64,000 nucleotides of DNA from Prevotella vespertina. GTDB lineage: Bacteria; Bacteroidota; Bacteroidia; Bacteroidales; Bacteroidaceae. The position numbers and the translations under genes were made by a program. The DNA is taken from positions 1-64,000 of the forward strand of contig NZ_VVIQ01000008.1 in assembly GCF_009728485.1 (NCBI RefSeq), written 5' to 3'. Of the stretch, positions 60,754 to 64,000 are shown piece by piece. Numbering within the stretch: the first letter of the stretch is position 1; each line of letters opens with the position of its first letter. The notes under the pieces were generated by a model. The model was given only the letters and a program-made list of their open reading frames with translations. It searched no databases and had not been told where the DNA came from.

Positions 60754-62019
60754 TTAGTCAGTTACATTGACTTTTAGCTTCACAAGTTCAATTTTAGTCA
60801 TGGTACTCTTGATTATCTTAAATTCATATTGTCCAATGGTTATAATTTCATTGAGTTTAGGGAAACTTTGATAAACATGTAAGATGAGTCCACCTATCGT
60901 CATGTAGTCATCACTCTCGGGTAGCTCTAAATCAAACATCTCATTAACCTTGTCTATCTCGAGACGAGCAGAAAGGACATATTCATTGTCAGAAGTTTGC
61001 TTAGCAACATACTTCAAGTTATCATGCTCATCCTCAATATCTCCAAATATCTCTTCGACAATATCTTCTAATGATACTATGCCACTAGTTCCACCGAATT
61101 CATCAACAACGACACCTAGACTCTTCTTCTGTTGAAGGAAGACTTGCATAAGTTTCTGTGCAGCCATTGTCTCTGGAACGAAAGGCATTCGGCGGATATG
61201 ATCACGCCAATTCTTTGGTGCTCTAAACATCTCTGAAGAGTGGATGTAACCTTTGATATGATCAATGTCACCTTCATAGACTATAATCTTAGAATTACCA
61301 CTTTCAATAAACATCTGCTGAAGTTCATCAAGCGAACAATTCTCTTCTATGGCATTAATCTCCGTACGCGGAACCATACAATCACGCACTTTGGTATCTT
61401 GAAAATCTAAAGCATTTTGAAAGATCTTCACCTCATCCTCAATATCATCTTCGTTCTCAGCATTATCAATAGAACTTTGTACTAAGTAATCAAGATCAAC
61501 TTTCGTAAACGTTCCATCATTTTCTTTTTCATCTATCTTTACTCCAAAAAGACGCAAAAGAACACGAGCAATAAAAGTTGTAAAACGACTAATAGGCCAT
61601 AAAACGATAAAGAAGATGTATGCTAAAGGAGCAAAGAAAGTAAGTAATCGGTTAGGATTACTTTTAAATAGGGTCTTTGGCAGGAATTCCCCAGTAAATA
61701 AGACAATTAGTGTTGACAATATCGTATCAAGAACAACACGAGTAGCAGGCTCATACGGATGAAAGAGCGTTGCATCGAATAGCTGTGCGAAAAGTATACC
61801 ATAAACAACTAGCACGATATTATTTCCAACAAGCATAGTAGATACGAAACCATTTGGATTATTGTAAAACACCGTTAGACATTTTTGTGCTAATCCATTC
61901 TTCTCTTTCTCCATCTCAACAAGGAGACGATTACAAGACACAAAGGCTATCTCCATTCCAGAAAAGAATGCAGATAAAACCATTGTGATTATAATTTCTA
62001 TAATTAAACCTATATCCAA
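60754..62019 (-). CDS. CNNM/CorC-type transporter-associated protein
   Basis: A 421-residue protein. An N-terminal DUF21/CNNM membrane domain (about 1-150, MVLSAFFSGMEIAFVSCNRLLVEME) is followed by a CBS pair (about 210-330, VRDCMVPRTEINAIEENCSL; FGGTSGIVSLEDIVEEIFGD) and a C-terminal CorC_HlyC domain (about 345-415). Members are called hemolysin-family or GldE-like in Bacteroidota and may move Mg2+ or other ions. It starts 6 bp after lptC and is probably in its operon. Confidence 0.92.
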   Translation of the reverse strand: MDIGLIIEIIITMVLSAFFSGMEIAFVSCNRLLVEMEKEKNGLAQKCLTVFYNNPNGFVSTMLVGNNIVLVVYGILFAQLFDATLFHPYEPATRVVLDTILSTLIVLFTGEFLPKTLFKSNPNRLLTFFAPLAYIFFIVLWPISRFTTFIARVLLRLFGVKIDEKENDGTFTKVDLDYLVQSSIDNAENEDDIEDEVKIFQNALDFQDTKVRDCMVPRTEINAIEENCSLDELQQMFIESGNSKIIVYEGDIDHIKGYIHSSEMFRAPKNWRDHIRRMPFVPETMAAQKLMQVFLQQKKSLGVVVDEFGGTSGIVSLEDIVEEIFGDIEDEHDNLKYVAKQTSDNEYVLSARLEIDKVNEMFDLELPESDDYMTIGGLILHVYQSFPKLNEIITIGQYEFKIIKSTMTKIELVKLKVNVTD

Positions 62020-62025
62020 TTTCTT

Positions 62026-62676
62026 CTATCGTCTTTTTATCACAGAACCCTTCAAACTATCAACATGACTGGTATCAATAGGTGTATTACCAAGATTAGA
62101 ACCAGAAAACATTTTATCATTTGAGAATATTCCCCACCCTTTCGTTTGGCGAATCTCATAATCTGTCATCTGTTCATCACTTCTAAACCAATTTCCTTCT
62201 AGTTCTTTATCAGGAGTTTTGAGATGTGAATAAGTATGTGACCACATCTGATGATTACGTTCATCCCAATAAAGTTCATTACTATAAAAAGAAAGTCCTT
62301 GTGCAGTAAGTATTTTCACATGCCCATGTAATTCCCAACGGCGATCTTGATCATAATAAACAGCAGTATCACACTGAATATAACCAACAACATGTTTCTT
62401 TAAATTAAATTGAGTAAGTAAGATTCCTTTATTAAAGGTCCACCTAGATGGTTTCTTATTCTCATTGACCTCCCATTGTTCTGTTACAATTCTATATTTG
62501 ATAACACCTGAATCTGATATAAGAGTATTTACACCATACGTGGTCATGACTGGGACAGAATCACGATCACGTATAGCAGGAGCCATGTGTTCATGCTCTT
62601 CAGAACAAGATATCAGGGCATAAACTGCTATAAAGAATGCTGAACTAATGAATAAAACAGAAAGGTTGGAACGCAT
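62026..62676 (-). CDS. lptC: LPS export protein LptC
   Basis: A 216-residue inner-membrane-anchored protein of the LPS transport bridge. The longer frame from 62712 overlaps the previous gene; the chosen Met (MRSNLSVLFISSAFFIAVYA) starts one base after that gene's TAA. The signal/anchor ends in LISC, so it may be lipidated. The periplasmic part has the LptC beta-jellyroll pattern (SDSGVIKYRIVTEQWEV, GHVKILTAQGLSFYSNELYWDERN). It is flanked by an outer-membrane barrel gene and the CNNM/CorC gene in one operon. Confidence 0.88.
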   Translation of the reverse strand: MRSNLSVLFISSAFFIAVYALISCSEEHEHMAPAIRDRDSVPVMTTYGVNTLISDSGVIKYRIVTEQWEVNENKKPSRWTFNKGILLTQFNLKKHVVGYIQCDTAVYYDQDRRWELHGHVKILTAQGLSFYSNELYWDERNHQMWSHTYSHLKTPDKELEGNWFRSDEQMTDYEIRQTKGWGIFSNDKMFSGSNLGNTPIDTSHVDSLKGSVIKRR

Positions 62677-62677
62677 A

Positions 62678-63985
62678 TTACTCAACCTTAAACTTAGCAA
62701 ACCAACGTTCATTGAATGTTAGACCAACGTTGATTCGGAACATATTCTCTTTTACAAAACCTGTTGCACTACGATTTACCCATTCAGCACTAATATTCAA
62801 TATGCTACGATTGTTATATGCATTAACAATAGGAATACCAACACCAAGGCTTGCGGATAACTCGCGAGGTCCATCTACCCCATTTATCTTTAGGTATGGG
62901 CTGGCATAACTAATACCTGCTCGATAATGCATACGATCAAAGAATCCACGATAGCGTTCACCTTTACAATAATCACCACCAAGTGTTATTTTATGAAGAT
63001 CATTAAATTGTCCACCAACAAGACTATAGTTTGTTGTACTACCATTTATATCCAACTGGGGGTATTTAATCTTAGCCCATTTCTGCAACTGATAATCAAC
63101 ACCAATCTTTAAACGATTATCATGATTCCACATAAAACCGATACCAAAAGTGTTAGGAAGTTCAAACGCATCTGCAAGAACATAGCTTGTCGTATCCGAA
63201 ACACCTGTTTGTGAATTCTTTGATACCACAGAACACTTTGAATCCGAATTCAACTTATGTCCTAAAGAATAAGTTAAACCTAAAGTCAATTCATTCTTCT
63301 TATCGAGTTTATAGCTATATTGCACACCAAAGTCAATCTTATAACTTTTAACTTGTGAAGCATACTCTTTAGATAACGTATTAACGTAAGTGTCACTATA
63401 AGTATTGATGACATTACGACTCAACGATCCCCAAAGATAAGAAGCATTTGCTCCAAATGCAAATCCTTTGAATGGTGCCCATCCTGCACCTAAATACACT
63501 TGGTGTAACCCTCCATTACCACTATATATATTAGAGAAGGTGGCATTTGGAGATGATGGGTTATTAAAGGCATTAATATTCTTTGTATTGCTAAAGTTAT
63601 AACCAATATTTGAATAAGGTAATATGCCAAAGCTAACACCCAAATGCTTGAAGGCACGGAAAGAAGCAGCGATATATTCTAGATTAGCATTCTTTGCATT
63701 GACCTTATGACCATTCTCTTCATAATTAGTCAAATGGAGTCCTATTCCTGCATCAAAGATAAAAGAAAGAGAGTCTACAGAAGCATAGGACGCAGGATTC
63801 ATATAATTAACCTGATTACGCTCATGGAAACCATATGCCAATCCATTCATACCTCGATTAAAACCTGTAGCTTGTGACGCCAAAGTTCCTAATCCATATT
63901 GGCTATAAGGTGAATTAGTGCCACTTTGAGCAGAAGATTGTATAACCATCCCTGCCAATAGTGCTGCTACTATAATCTTTTTCAT
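62678..63985 (-). CDS. Outer-membrane beta-barrel protein
   Basis: A 435-residue protein with signal peptide about 1-19 (MKKIIVAALLAGMVIQSSAQ). The mature part is a beta-barrel with many amphipathic strands, an aromatic girdle and a repeated GLTYSLGHKL/YASPYLKING style. YSQYGLGTLASQATGFNRGMNGLAYGF near the N-terminus resembles Bacteroidota OMP families found upstream of lptC. It ends FKVE rather than in the usual C-terminal Phe. The ligand is unknown. The gene is complete and its promoter probably lies beyond the right edge. Confidence 0.8.
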   Translation of the reverse strand: MKKIIVAALLAGMVIQSSAQSGTNSPYSQYGLGTLASQATGFNRGMNGLAYGFHERNQVNYMNPASYASVDSLSFIFDAGIGLHLTNYEENGHKVNAKNANLEYIAASFRAFKHLGVSFGILPYSNIGYNFSNTKNINAFNNPSSPNATFSNIYSGNGGLHQVYLGAGWAPFKGFAFGANASYLWGSLSRNVINTYSDTYVNTLSKEYASQVKSYKIDFGVQYSYKLDKKNELTLGLTYSLGHKLNSDSKCSVVSKNSQTGVSDTTSYVLADAFELPNTFGIGFMWNHDNRLKIGVDYQLQKWAKIKYPQLDINGSTTNYSLVGGQFNDLHKITLGGDYCKGERYRGFFDRMHYRAGISYASPYLKINGVDGPRELSASLGVGIPIVNAYNNRSILNISAEWVNRSATGFVKENMFRINVGLTFNERWFAKFKVE

Positions 63986-64000
63986 TCGTTTTCTTTTTCT

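Overview
The window looks like chromosomal DNA of a Prevotella-type member of the Bacteroidota, probably from the oral group. The evidence is an AT-rich composition, Bacteroidota -7 promoter boxes (TAnnTTTG) before most transcription units, HU-related DNA-binding proteins, a TonB-dependent receptor with a carboxypeptidase-like plug extension, FISUMP and fimbrillin-type lipoproteins, a type IX secretion plug protein, and an M6 protease with a short Prevotella-style C-terminal sorting tail. I see no tRNA, rRNA, CRISPR array, transposase, phage or replication origin. The genus is inferred from protein character, not from a database match.

Layout. 1-3.7 kb is repeat-rich and accessory: G/C-rich intergenic repeats, an HU-related gene whose C-terminus is written in repeat DNA, an array of six 23-bp palindromic units, and a surface lipoprotein with a small upstream gene behind a (TG)13 tract. 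3.7-19.8 kb holds housekeeping genes: rnz, mazG, valS, a second HU-related gene, galE, the T9SS plug protein, a Y-family polymerase with a YolD-like partner, lepA, a Crp/Fnr regulator, a HAD phosphatase and mltG. 19.8-22.7 kb has a FISUMP remnant, an Nramp transporter and a probable small RNA. 22.7-33.6 kb has glnS, a TPR protein, DedA, a short divergent sigma factor, a phytase-like secreted protein, a mannose-1-phosphate guanylyltransferase, two winged-helix proteins, aspS, a DUF1573 protein and a cupin. 33.7-43.1 kb has a large Oar-like TonB receptor, the DUF3256-nupG-bifunctional nuclease-rsmE operon, a membrane/HExxH gene pair and a DUF5715 protein. 43.2-50.7 kb is a same-strand run phoH-purC-menG-aroE-purM-prfA-(membrane protein)-pyrF. 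50.9-55.4 kb on the minus strand has dapA, an EamA transporter, truA and a ComEC-like protein. The right end has an EFR1 flavodoxin-ferredoxin protein, the M6 protease, and a cell-envelope run (outer-membrane barrel, lptC, CNNM/CorC protein, PpiD-like foldase).

The most unusual signal is not a gene. Six intergenic loci carry tandem arrays whose unit length is fixed within each array at exactly 22 bp (four loci) or 23 bp (two loci), although the unit sequences diverge strongly. All six lie just 3' of a gene. Two of them (27.3 and 41.8 kb) are parts of a longer composite element: a 16-bp box, 63 bp further a 14-bp box with identical spacing in both copies, then after 94-95 bp an array of exactly eight 22-bp units. 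A third array (9.2 kb) shares the flank next to the array. I know of no named family that fits. Other leads are a predicted stand-alone small RNA at about 22.4 kb, promoters placed so close to start codons that leaderless mRNAs are expected, and a possibly length-variable TG tract in a lipoprotein leader.
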